A stretch of 6,867 nt of DNA from Pseudomonadota bacterium (GTDB taxonomy: Bacteria > Pseudomonadota > Alphaproteobacteria > Parvibaculales > Parvibaculaceae). The notes beneath the pieces were generated by a model that worked only from the letters and a program-made list of their open reading frames with translations, made no database searches and was not told the DNA's origin. The first letter of the stretch is position 1. Each line of letters begins with the position of its first letter. This document shows positions 1 to 5,862 of the stretch, in pieces. The stretch lies in contig JAJXZC010000003.1 in assembly GCA_021780275.1 (NCBI GenBank), forward strand, positions 1 through 6,867, in the 5' to 3' direction. Position numbers and translations under genes: made by a program.

Positions 1-23
1 CTATTCGCATCGAGAATTTTCAT
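1..23 (-). CDS. Start of a gene running off the left edge (first 7 codons)
   Basis: On the minus strand an ATG at 21-23 opens a reading frame beginning MKILDAN that leaves the window at base 1. The start is supported by an AGGAG Shine-Dalgarno at 29-33, 5 bases upstream of the ATG. Seven residues are too few to assign a family. The gene lies downstream, in the same direction, of the MATE exporter and the possible 45-residue ORF, but a terminator-like hairpin at 67-95 separates them. It is therefore probably transcribed separately or by read-through. Only about 43 bases remain between that hairpin and the start codon, which is a tight space for a full promoter. Confidence 0.6.
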
Positions 24-28
24 ATGAA

Positions 29-53
29 CTCCTGCGGTGTGATCACCGGCAGG
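29..53 (-). promoter_or_regulatory. Hairpin that can sequester the Shine-Dalgarno of the left-edge gene
   Basis: Read on the minus strand, CCTGC (53-49) pairs with GCAGG (35-31), and GGTG (47-44) pairs with CACC (39-36). One C at 48 is bulged and the loop is ATCA. The 3' arm contains the first three bases of the AGGAG ribosome-binding site at 33-29. Folding would therefore partly hide the site. This could control translation, or the same dyad could act as a DNA operator. Pairing is seen in the sequence; the regulatory role is inference. Confidence 0.4.
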
Positions 54-66
54 AACCTGAAACGAC

Positions 67-95
67 AAGGGCCCCAACCGGTTGGTGGGGCCCTT
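67..95 (-). terminator. Terminator-like GC-rich hairpin
   Basis: AAGGGCCCC at 67-75 pairs with GGGGCCCTT at 87-95, and ACC/GGT pairs extend the stem inwards towards a short loop with one unpaired base. It lies 22 bases beyond the stop of the 45-residue ORF and about 200 bases beyond the MATE stop, both on the minus strand. The minus-strand sequence after the stem is TTGTCGTTT, only moderately T-rich. It probably ends the exporter transcript, but could instead act as an attenuator in the leader of the left-edge gene. Confidence 0.55.
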
Positions 96-117
96 GATGT
101 CGAATTTGCAGGCTGAA

Positions 118-255
118 TCAGCGCGTGCGGAAACGACCGGGCCCCGTGGGCACGTATTCGCGGCCAAAGGCCGAGGAATGGAGGTTTCGCCATGCTTGTG
201 TCATGGCGCGCAACATACAGGCGAGTCGTCCGTATGCAAACAGATATTCGAACAT
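118..255 (-). CDS. Possible 45-residue small protein downstream of the MATE gene
   Basis: An ATG at 253-255 opens a 45-codon frame ending in TGA at 118-120. The protein starts MFEYLFAYGRLACMLRAM and ends GPGRFRTR, giving a hydrophobic/amphipathic first half and a basic tail. I do not recognise a family. It begins 38 bases after the exporter stop on the same strand, and a terminator-like hairpin follows its own stop, which suits the last gene of a two-gene operon. Against it, the upstream GGCGG is a poor ribosome-binding site and third-position GC (about 64%) is lower than in the neighbouring genes. The alternative is an untranslated 3' region. Confidence 0.3.
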   Translation of the reverse strand: MFEYLFAYGRLACMLRAMTQAWRNLHSSAFGREYVPTGPGRFRTR

Positions 256-279
256 TGCCGCCAAAACGATGCCGACTGT

Positions 280-294
280 GGCGGAAATGCCGCC
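280..294 (-). other. Perfect hairpin touching the MATE stop codon
   Basis: GGCGG at 280-284 and CCGCC at 290-294 form a perfect 5-bp stem with a 5-base loop. It overlaps the last base of the exporter's TAG stop (294-296). No T run follows directly; GTTTTG comes about 15 bases later. It may be a weak terminator or an mRNA 3'-end stabiliser for the exporter transcript. Confidence 0.3.
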
Positions 295-1712
295 TAGAGT
301 GTCCGCGAACCGATCATCCCGGACATCCAGGCGAAGCGGAACGCCATGGCCGAAGCGCAGCAGAAGAGCCCGAGGATGAAAGCCATCCAGACGCCCACGC
401 CATCGAAGCCGAACACGAAGACGAAGAGCAACGCCGCAGGAAAGCCGACGACCCAGTAGCTCACGCCGTTGATCCACATGGGCGCATGCGCATCCTTCAA
501 CCCGCGCAGAGAGAGGGACAGCGTCACCTGCAGCGCATCGAAGAACTGGAAGGCCGCTCCGAGGCGCAGGAAGACGACCGCATGCTCGATGACATCGGCA
601 TTGGCCGGATCATGCGCATCGATGTAGAAGCCCACGATCTGGCGGGGAAAGATGGCGAAGGCGAGGCCCGTCAGGATCATGAAGAGCTGGCCAAGCGCCG
701 ACGCCGTGATGCCGGCAAGCCGCACGCGCGGCATATCCTTCGCGCCCGCCGCAAGACCGACGCGCACCGTCGCCGCCGTGGCGACGCCGAGCGGCACCAT
801 GAAGGCAAGCGCGACCGCGTTGAGCGCAACCTGATGCGCGGCAACGCTCGCCGTGCCGAAATAGCCCATGATGAGCGTGCCGGAATTGAAGAACATGGCC
901 TCGAAGATCATCGTCATGCCGATCGGCAGGCCAAGCCGGACAACCTCCGCGAGCTTCGGCCAGGCGGGACGAGTGAAGCGATGGAATATCCGGTAGCTCG
1001 CGAGCGACGGGGTGATGAAGATTGCAAGGAGAAGCGCGAAGAAGCTGAAGGCGAAGGAGATGGCGCTCGCCCAGCCCGCGCCCAGAAGCCCCATACGCGG
1101 CGCACCGAAATGCCCGAAGATCAAGGCATAGCCGAGCGTCGCATTGACGATCACGGTGAGCATCATCACCACCAGCGCCGCGCGGGGATGGCTCAAGGCA
1201 TTGGTGTAGCCACGCAGCACATTGAAGGCGAGCGTGAACGGCAGGCCGAACATCAGCACATGCATGAAGGTGCTCGCATCGGCGCAAAGCCTGGCGGGCT
1301 CTCCCAGCAACAGCAGAATGTCGCCGGTGAAATAGAGCAACAGCATCATCGGCGGCGACATGAGCAGGATCGCCCAGAGCGCCATGCGCACGCTGGCGCG
1401 AACCGACGGCGCCGCGAAGCGCTTTTCGCCAAGCGTATGCGCGATCATGGGCGCGACGGCGACGGCCGGCCCCATGCCGAGAAGCCACATGGCCCAATAG
1501 AGGCTGAGCGCCAGCGCCGACGCCGCAAGCGCGTCCTTGCTGTAGGCGCCGAGCATCAGCACGTCGATCGTGCCGACGCCCATCTGGGCGAGCTGTGTGA
1601 TGACGATAGGCCCCGCAAGCCGCGCCAGCGCGCGGGCTTCGATCTTCCAGGCCGGGGCGGCATGGGGCGCAATGTCGTTTGCGGTCTGAATATTCTGAAT
1701 TGAATCGGTCAT
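294..1712 (-). CDS. MATE family multidrug/metabolite efflux protein (NorM-like)
   Basis: Encodes 472 residues, the usual MATE length, predicted as 12 inner-membrane helices in two six-helix halves. MATE proteins export cationic drugs, dyes or metabolites in exchange for Na+ or H+. The first half has GTIDVLMLGAYS (about 47-58), matching the family's VDTxMVGxLG segment in helix 1, with Asp50 at the conserved acidic site. The second half has GLPIGMTMIFEAMFF with Glu271 in helix 7, then GYFGTASVAAHQVALN. FQFFDALQ places Asp392 in helix 10. These three match the cation-site acids described for Vibrio NorM, so the protein looks functional. The ATG at 1710-1712 is used because the first helix begins near residue 32; no clear Shine-Dalgarno precedes it. 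A 5-bp GGGCT/AGCCC hairpin lies just before the start. The substrate cannot be told from sequence. Confidence 0.93.
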   Translation of the reverse strand: MTDSIQNIQTANDIAPHAAPAWKIEARALARLAGPIVITQLAQMGVGTIDVLMLGAYSKDALAASALALSLYWAMWLLGMGPAVAVAPMIAHTLGEKRFAAPSVRASVRMALWAILLMSPPMMLLLYFTGDILLLLGEPARLCADASTFMHVLMFGLPFTLAFNVLRGYTNALSHPRAALVVMMLTVIVNATLGYALIFGHFGAPRMGLLGAGWASAISFAFSFFALLLAIFITPSLASYRIFHRFTRPAWPKLAEVVRLGLPIGMTMIFEAMFFNSGTLIMGYFGTASVAAHQVALNAVALAFMVPLGVATAATVRVGLAAGAKDMPRVRLAGITASALGQLFMILTGLAFAIFPRQIVGFYIDAHDPANADVIEHAVVFLRLGAAFQFFDALQVTLSLSLRGLKDAHAPMWINGVSYWVVGFPAALLFVFVFGFDGVGVWMAFILGLFCCASAMAFRFAWMSGMIGSRTL

Positions 1713-1766
1713 GTAACGGGCTTTGTTCTGCGGAGCCCGATGAACGATGGAGGTGTCGAGGTGGAC

Positions 1767-1805
1767 AAAAAACCCTCCGGAGCGGACATCGGGCTCGGAG
1801 GGTTT
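1767..1805 (-). terminator. Strong intrinsic terminator, minus strand
   Basis: AAACCCTCCG at 1770-1779 pairs with CGGAGGGTTT at 1796-1805, giving a 10-bp stem. On the minus strand the stem runs into six Ts (complement of the A run at 1767-1772), the classic Rho-independent layout. It lies 22 bases after the stop of the 30-codon ORF at 1828-1920 and 55 bases before the MATE start. It therefore ends the small upstream unit and isolates the exporter gene from it. Confidence 0.85.
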
Positions 1806-1827
1806 GATCCTTGGATCTGACGGATTG

Positions 1828-1920
1828 TTAGTCCGCGCTCTCCTCGCGAGTCGTCATGGCGCACGACAGCACAGCGTCGCCGTGGGGCGCCTTATGTGCG
1901 GTGTCGGTTGAATTCGCCAT
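1828..1920 (-). CDS. Possible 30-residue small protein in its own transcription unit
   Basis: ATG at 1918-1920 to TAA at 1828-1830 encodes 30 residues, starting MANSTDTAHK and ending TTREESAD. It is hydrophilic, has one Cys (residue 20) and no signal peptide or membrane helix. I recognise no family. Support comes from context: a promoter-like pair at 1965-1993, a strong terminator 22 bases after the stop, and G/C in about 80% of third codon positions. Against translation, no convincing Shine-Dalgarno precedes the ATG, and an in-frame stop upstream (complement of 1990-1992) rules out a much longer protein with a standard start. The transcript may instead be a small non-coding RNA of about 190 bases: two short dyads, at 1821-1835 and 1806-1817, sit between the ORF end and the terminator. 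Confidence 0.4.
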   Translation of the reverse strand: MANSTDTAHKAPHGDAVLSCAMTTREESAD

Positions 1921-1938
1921 GAAACTGCTCGCTCGAAC

Positions 1939-1953
1939 GCAGGCCCGGCCTGC
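1939..1953. promoter_or_regulatory. Perfect 15-bp dyad near the predicted transcript start
   Basis: GCAGGCC (1939-1945) and GGCCTGC (1947-1953) are exact inverted copies around a single C. It lies a few bases downstream of the predicted start of the minus-strand transcript, where a repressor site would block initiation. As RNA, the outer five pairs could form a short 5' hairpin that protects the transcript. The symmetry is seen; either role is inference. Confidence 0.4.
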
Positions 1954-1964
1954 AAGGTCTGAAA

Positions 1965-1993
1965 TGGTTACGCCCCGCGTTAACCCAAGTCAA
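1965..1993 (-). promoter_or_regulatory. Candidate sigma70-type promoter for the small unit
   Basis: Read on the minus strand, TTGACT at 1993-1988 matches the -35 consensus at five of six positions. A 17-base spacer leads to TAACCA at 1970-1965 as a weaker -10. Initiation would fall near 1958, giving a transcript of about 190 bases to the terminator at 1767-1805. The -35 overlaps the repeated hexamers GTTAAC (1979-1984) and GTCAAC (1989-1994), which are 10 bp apart and could bind a regulator on one DNA face. Confidence 0.45.
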
Positions 1994-2027
1994 CAAGGCG
2001 CATCCTCGTGGAGCGCATGCGAGTGAC

Positions 2028-2053
2028 CGACTGTGGCAGTTCCGCGCCAGTCG
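2028..2053. other. Imperfect hairpin upstream of the small unit
   Basis: CGAC (2028-2031) pairs with GTCG (2050-2053), and TGGC (2034-2037) with GCCA (2046-2049), leaving a two-base bulge and an 8-base loop. It lies between the terminator of the secreted-protein gene and the promoter of the small unit. No function can be assigned. Confidence 0.25.
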
Positions 2054-2074
2054 AAACGACGGAAGGCCCATCGC

Positions 2075-2106
2075 AAACAAAAAGGGAGAGCCGATGGCCC
2101 TCCCTT
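2075..2106 (-). terminator. Intrinsic terminator of the secreted-protein gene
   Basis: AAGGGAG at 2082-2088 pairs with CTCCCTT at 2100-2106, and an inner GCC/GGC adds three pairs around a GAT loop. The minus-strand sequence after the stem is TTTTTGTTT, complement of the A-rich run at 2075-2083. The hairpin begins 24 bases beyond the stop at 2131-2133, as expected for a Rho-independent terminator of that gene. Confidence 0.85.
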
Positions 2107-2130
2107 GGTCCTTCGTGATCCCGCGACGGG

Positions 2131-3123
2131 TCAGTAACCAACGCCGCCGGAGAACCAGGCGCCGCCACCGGCGCTGACGACCTGCTCGGCCTTGTCGGTT
2201 TTGCGGATCATCACCTCCGCATAACCCTGACGCCCCTCGCGTCGATCACCACGCGCGAGGCGGCCCTGAGCGGGCGCGCAGGCCAGCATGCCGTTCGAAC
2301 CGTGGCGCAGCGCCTCGCCCTCATGGCATTCGATGGTGTAGCCAGCAGTATAGTCCGCAACCTTACGCTCCTCCGCGCCTGCCAGCCGCCCGATGGTGGC
2401 GACGAGCATGTCGCCGGAAAGGCAGCGGAAGACTTCCACATCGTCCTGCGGTCCAACTTCGAGTGAGGGCGTGCTGATGCGGGCCGCTTCTTCAAGCCCC
2501 TTCGCGCTGACGCAGACGCCCTTGACCGGCTTCATGACGACTTCATTGCGTACGACCACATTGAGCGCGCCCATAGGCGTCGCCTGCGGCGCGGCAACAT
2601 AATAACTGCCGCCACCGCCGCCCGAACCATTGCCATTGCCGATCCCGTAGCCGCTGCCGCCCGAATTGCTGCGGCCGGTGCTGCTGCTCACGCCCGATGC
2701 GCGGCTGGCCGCCGAGGCCGCCGTTTCGGCATTCGCATTGGCAACGGAAGACGCTGTCGCGAAGGCGGAGGTGTTCACCGTCACGTTCACATTATTGACG
2801 TTCGTATTGGTGTTCGTATTGGTGTTCGTATTGGTGTTGGTATTCGTATTCGTGTTGGCGTTCTGGTTGTTGTTGTAGTTGTTGTTCTGGTTGAGGTTGA
2901 CGTTCTTGTTGTCGATGCCGGTGCTGCCGCCGCCACCTTCCTCGCAACCGCAATCCTCCGCAGGCGGCGGAGGCGGCGGGGGTTCCTGGCAGCCGCAATC
3001 TTCTTGCGAGCCGCCGCTGTAATTCGCGCCGGCGAATGCGGGTGCTGCGCCCAACAGTCCATAGGTTCCGAGGCCCATCCCGAGCGTCAGGGCGGCCGTC
3101 GCGAAGATATTCGAGTGTTTCAT
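2131..3123 (-). CDS. Exported low-complexity protein with CGC motifs and Asn-Thr repeat
   Basis: Encodes 330 residues if started at the ATG at 3121-3123, which has AGGAG at 3131-3135, 7 bases upstream. This start is preferred over an upstream in-frame ATG near 3384 because it puts a good signal peptide at the N-terminus. Residues 1-31 have a hydrophobic core ending APAFA, a likely signal peptidase I site. Then come two EDCGC-type motifs (41-45 and 56-60) around seven prolines, Asn-rich sequence (72-90), nine Asn-Thr pairs (90-107), VNNVNVTVN, a Ser/Ala-rich stretch (119-150) and a Gly/Asn/Ser linker (153-173). A C-terminal domain from about 184 has four Cys (204, 234, 266, 282), possibly two disulphides. 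I recognise no family. The composition suggests a secreted or cell-surface structural or adhesive protein; this is inference. It has its own terminator and is divergent from the PAS gene. Confidence 0.8.
   Translation of the reverse strand: MKHSNIFATAALTLGMGLGTYGLLGAAPAFAGANYSGGSQEDCGCQEPPPPPPPAEDCGCEEGGGGSTGIDNKNVNLNQNNNYNNNQNANTNTNTNTNTNTNTNTNTNVNNVNVTVNTSAFATASSVANANAETAASAASRASGVSSSTGRSNSGGSGYGIGNGNGSGGGGGSYYVAAPQATPMGALNVVVRNEVVMKPVKGVCVSAKGLEEAARISTPSLEVGPQDDVEVFRCLSGDMLVATIGRLAGAEERKVADYTAGYTIECHEGEALRHGSNGMLACAPAQGRLARGDRREGRQGYAEVMIRKTDKAEQVVSAGGGAWFSGGVGY
2800..2835 (-). repeat. Three exact 12-bp tandem repeats encoding Asn-Thr pairs
   Basis: The + strand 12-mer GTTCGTATTGGT occurs three times head to tail at 2800-2811, 2812-2823 and 2824-2835, with degenerate copies continuing to about 2862. 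Each unit encodes two Asn-Thr pairs in the secreted protein. Because 12 is a multiple of three, gain or loss of a unit would change tract length without shifting the frame. Exact copies within a degenerate array suggest recent slippage or duplication. Confidence 0.85.
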
Positions 3124-3469
3124 CCTTGCACTCCTGGCCCGGAAGGGCACGTTCTGCTGCGCCAATGGGCGCGTTGGCCCTCTCAATGCGAAAGACGTGC
3201 CGCGGCAACTGCCTGCCCCTGAGACGGGGAGCCCGCGGAACACCATGGCGCGACGTGGCGCACCGCCCGCTGGCACGCTTTCTGCTCTCCACCTCCTGCG
3301 AACGGATTTTGTGCCGCCTCGCGTCTCCCTTCGGGACGAAAGGCCACAAGAAGATTTCGTGAAGGCTGCTCCGATACGGGACACGCTTTCGAGTTTGGAC
3401 TAGCATTCTCGTTCTGGGCAAAGGGGGCTCCCCCGCCGGGCGAGACAGCCGCGGCAGGGGATGTGTGCG
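3124..3469. promoter_or_regulatory. Divergent intergenic region between secreted-protein and PAS genes
   Basis: This 346-bp gap must hold the promoters of both flanking genes. I find no convincing -35/-10 pair on either strand. Visible structure includes GCGCC/GGCGC at 3159-3172 and GCCC/GGGC around a 4-base loop at 3137-3148. Both fall in the leader of the minus-strand gene, and the second directly abuts its AGGAG site. GGGGG/CCCCC at 3423-3434 lies ahead of the PAS gene. Reading frames crossing the gap lack starts with ribosome sites or recognisable products and look spurious. Confidence 0.5.
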
Positions 3470-4147
3470 ATGAAGCACAAGACGACACAGGCGCTCTTCG
3501 ACTACTGGAACGCCATGCGTGCGGGCCGCCCCGCGCCTTTGCGCAGCGAGATCGAGCCGGGCGCCATCCGCCGCCTGCTGCCTCATGTCTTCATTCTCGA
3601 ACGGAACGACAAACAGAGCTACCGCTTCCGCCTTGCGGGCACCGGCCTATGCAGCGTCTACGGCATGGAATTCCGCGGACACAACTTCCTCTCCATGTGG
3701 CAGGACGATTGCCGCGACAGCCTCGACAAGGCGCTGGCGGAAGTCACGACCAACGGCAACATCGCCATCGTCGAATATACGGCCTCTACCAATGATCACC
3801 GTGAAGTGACGTTTGAAATGATCCTGATGCCGCTGGCGCAGGAGAATGGCGCGATCACGCGCGTGCTTGGCGCCGCGCTGCCGATGAACGAAAGCGTCTG
3901 GATCGGCGATCGGCTTCTCGCCCGTCAGTGGATCGACCGTCTCAAGATCGCCGATCCCGAGCGCATGCCGAAGCGAGACTTCACCCGCGAGCCCTCCGTC
4001 GAAGCTGCGCGGCGGATCGTCCGCGAACGACCGCCCATCATGAACGCGGCGGTCGCGAGCCTCGCCCATCGCCGCCCGCCCCTGCGCGGCGAGCGCACCT
4101 ATCTGCGTCTCATCAAGACGGCGAGCTTCAGCGACGAACACCAGTAA
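3470..4147 (+). CDS. PAS_5-family single-domain sensory protein
   Basis: Encodes 225 residues from the ATG at 3470. This start is chosen over the in-frame ATG at 3461 because GCAGGGG (3454-3460) abuts 3461 with no spacer but sits 9 bases from 3470. Residues about 8-140 match the alphaproteobacterial PAS_5 pattern: FDYWNAMRAGRPAPLRSEIEP, LLPHVFILE, then YRFRLAGTGL, YGMEFRGHNFLSMW, and a strand-rich second half ending RVLGAALPM. PAS folds bind small ligands or partner proteins and pass on signals. No kinase, cyclase, DNA-binding or transmembrane part is present, so it would act in the cytoplasm through a partner. The C-terminal 80 residues are basic, include RRIVRERPPI, and may be a partner-binding tail. 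It converges on the GMC oxidoreductase gene. The ligand is unknown. Confidence 0.8.
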   Translation: MKHKTTQALFDYWNAMRAGRPAPLRSEIEPGAIRRLLPHVFILERNDKQSYRFRLAGTGLCSVYGMEFRGHNFLSMWQDDCRDSLDKALAEVTTNGNIAIVEYTASTNDHREVTFEMILMPLAQENGAITRVLGAALPMNESVWIGDRLLARQWIDRLKIADPERMPKRDFTREPSVEAARRIVRERPPIMNAAVASLAHRRPPLRGERTYLRLIKTASFSDEHQ

Positions 4148-4164
4148 GCCGCCCAGACGCCCAA

Positions 4165-4200
4165 CAAAAAAGGCCGGCGCTAGCGCCGTCCTTTCTGTTT
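4165..4200. terminator. Bidirectional terminator between convergent genes
   Basis: AAAGG (4169-4173) and CGGCG (4175-4179) pair with CGCCG (4184-4188) and CCTTT (4190-4194) around a CTAG loop, with one C/T mismatch. A run of As (from 4165) precedes the stem and CTTTCTGTTT follows it, so a U-rich tail is available in both directions. It lies between the PAS stop at 4147 and the oxidoreductase stop at 4219 and can serve both. Confidence 0.8.
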
Positions 4201-4218
4201 CAGCGTCGTCCCGTCCAA

Positions 4219-5862
4219 TCAGGCGGCGTGGCCCTGACGGTCCTCGGCGATGGTCACGTGTTCGGCCGACAGAGGCGCGCGGCCGAGAATGTCGTCCGAA
4301 ATCTTCTCCGCGATCATGATCGTCGGCGCATTGGTGTTGCCGCCAACGAGCGTCGGCATGACCGAGGCGTCCACGACGCGCAGACCCTCAACGCCGCGCA
4401 CGCGGCACTTGCTGTCGACGACGGCCATCGGGTCGTTGCCCATCTTCGCCGTGCCGACCGGATGATAGATCGTCTCCGCCGTTTCGCGGATCCAGCCGTC
4501 AATCTGCTCGTCGGTCTGCTTGTCGGCACCCGGCCAGAACTCCGGCCCGCGATAGGGATCCATGGCGCGCTGCGCGAGGATGTTGCGCACCATGCGAACG
4601 CCGTCGCGCATGACGCGGCGGTCTGTCTCCGCTTCGAGGTAGTTCGGCTGGATCAGCGCGTGATCGGCCGGATCGAGCGACTTCAGCGCGACATAGCCGC
4701 GGCTTTCCGGGCGAAGCTGGCAGACATGGACCGTGAAGCCGTGCCGATCCGACTTGATGCGGGCATGGTCGCGCATCATGGCGGCGACGAAATGCAGCTG
4801 GACGTCCGGCACTTCGAGTTCGGGCCGCGTCTTGAGGAAGCCCCCGGATTCGAGGCCGTTCGAGGTCGCGACGCCCGACTTGAAGAAGGTGTACTGCATG
4901 CCCGTCAGGAGCATGCGGAGCGGATTGGTCTGGCTGTGCAGCGTGATCGGCAGCTTGCACTCGCTGATCACGGTGCAGTCGAGATGGTCCTGCAGGTTCT
5001 GGCCGACGCCCGGCAGATCGGCGACGACATCGATGCCGAACTTGCGCAGATATTCGCCCGAGCCGATGCCCGACAGAAGCAGCGTCTGGGGCGAGTTGAC
5101 CGCGCCGCCGGAAAGAATGACTTCCTTGTTGGCGCGGACAGTCTTCGTCTCGCCATCCTGGACATATTCGACGCCGACGGCCTTCTTGCCCTCGAAGAGA
5201 ATGCGCGAGGTGAGCGCCTTCACTTCAACCTTGAGGTTCGGGCGGGAGAGCGCGGGAACGAGATAGCCGACCGCGGCGCTGCAACGCTTGCCGTTCTTGA
5301 TCGTGAGCTGATAGGGGCCAACGCCTTCCTGCTGCGGACCGTTGAAGTCGTCGGTATAGGGGTGGCCCGCCTGCTTGCCGGCCTCGACGAAGGCGTCGAA
5401 CAGCACGTTCGTCTTGCGGGCATTGCTGACGCCGAGGGGACCCTCGCCGCCATGGAAGGCGCTGTCGCCGTTCTCATTGCCTTCGGCGCGGCGGAAATAG
5501 GGCAGCACATCGGCAAAGCCCCAGCCTTCGAGGCCGAGCTGGCGCCAAAGGTCGTAATCGCGCGCATGGCCGCGAATATAGATCATGCCGTTGATCGATG
5601 AGGACCCGCCGAGCACCTTGCCGCGCGGCCAGAAGAGCTTGCGGTTGTTCAGATGGGTCTGGCCTTCGGAGTAGTAGTACCAGTTCGCCGTATCGGTGCC
5701 GATCAGCTGGCCGACGCCGGCGGGCATATGGATCATGAAGTTGGTGTCCTTGGCGCCCGCCTCCAGCAGGAGAACCTTGTTCGCCGGATTTTCCGACAGG
5801 CGGTTCGCCATCACGCAACCCGCGCTGCCCGCACCAATGATGATGTAGTCGAATGAACTCAT
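4219..5862 (-). CDS. GMC-family FAD-dependent alcohol/choline dehydrogenase
   Basis: Encodes 547 residues, close to the length of choline dehydrogenase (BetA) and the AlkJ alcohol dehydrogenase. GMC enzymes oxidise alcohols to aldehydes with bound FAD, often passing electrons to the respiratory chain. The N-terminal Rossmann motif is IIIGAGSAG (Gly10, Gly12, Gly15) with an acidic strand end LLLEAG at 31-36. GMC signature 1 is RGKVLGGSSSINGMIYIRG (80-98) and signature 2 is GAVNSPQTLLLSGIG (253-267). The catalytic pair is His467 in YHPVGTAKMG and Asn511 in GGNTNAPTIM, the His/Asn pairing of choline-type members. The ATG at 5860-5862 puts the FAD motif at the very N-terminus; GGGAAGG lies 8 bases upstream, and the frame extending to 5919 adds only an unrelated leader. 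No betaine-aldehyde dehydrogenase or BetI gene is visible, so choline is unproven and medium- or long-chain alcohols are equally possible. Confidence 0.93.
   Translation of the reverse strand: MSSFDYIIIGAGSAGCVMANRLSENPANKVLLLEAGAKDTNFMIHMPAGVGQLIGTDTANWYYYSEGQTHLNNRKLFWPRGKVLGGSSSINGMIYIRGHARDYDLWRQLGLEGWGFADVLPYFRRAEGNENGDSAFHGGEGPLGVSNARKTNVLFDAFVEAGKQAGHPYTDDFNGPQQEGVGPYQLTIKNGKRCSAAVGYLVPALSRPNLKVEVKALTSRILFEGKKAVGVEYVQDGETKTVRANKEVILSGGAVNSPQTLLLSGIGSGEYLRKFGIDVVADLPGVGQNLQDHLDCTVISECKLPITLHSQTNPLRMLLTGMQYTFFKSGVATSNGLESGGFLKTRPELEVPDVQLHFVAAMMRDHARIKSDRHGFTVHVCQLRPESRGYVALKSLDPADHALIQPNYLEAETDRRVMRDGVRMVRNILAQRAMDPYRGPEFWPGADKQTDEQIDGWIRETAETIYHPVGTAKMGNDPMAVVDSKCRVRGVEGLRVVDASVMPTLVGGNTNAPTIMIAEKISDDILGRAPLSAEHVTIAEDRQGHAA

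Noticed and set aside
192..1703. 503-codon open frame on the + strand
   Set aside because: It is exactly antisense to the MATE gene, and its product is a charged Arg/Glu/His-rich string with no domain. This is typical of the frame opposite a GC-rich membrane protein gene.
1770..1993. tmRNA or a known riboswitch in the small unit
   Set aside because: No tRNA-like acceptor, tag peptide reading frame or recognisable riboswitch core was seen; only a promoter, dyads, a short ORF and a terminator are supported.
1892..2168. Two overlapping 62-codon minus-strand frames in the gap
   Set aside because: They run across the terminator of the secreted-protein gene or the small-unit promoter, have no supporting start signal, and the products look random.
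3124..3384. N-terminal extension of the secreted protein from an ATG near 3384
   Set aside because: The extension is Arg-rich with no domain and would bury the signal peptide. The ATG at 3121-3123 has a good ribosome-binding site and starts a proper signal sequence.
3928..5601. 557-codon open frame on the + strand
   Set aside because: It runs across the end of the PAS gene and then antisense to the GMC oxidoreductase, whose motifs are complete. The product has no recognisable domain and the frame is explained by high GC.
4219..5862. Naming the oxidoreductase betA and inferring a glycine-betaine pathway
   Set aside because: GMC motifs do not fix the substrate, and no betaine-aldehyde dehydrogenase, BetI or choline transporter gene is present in the window.
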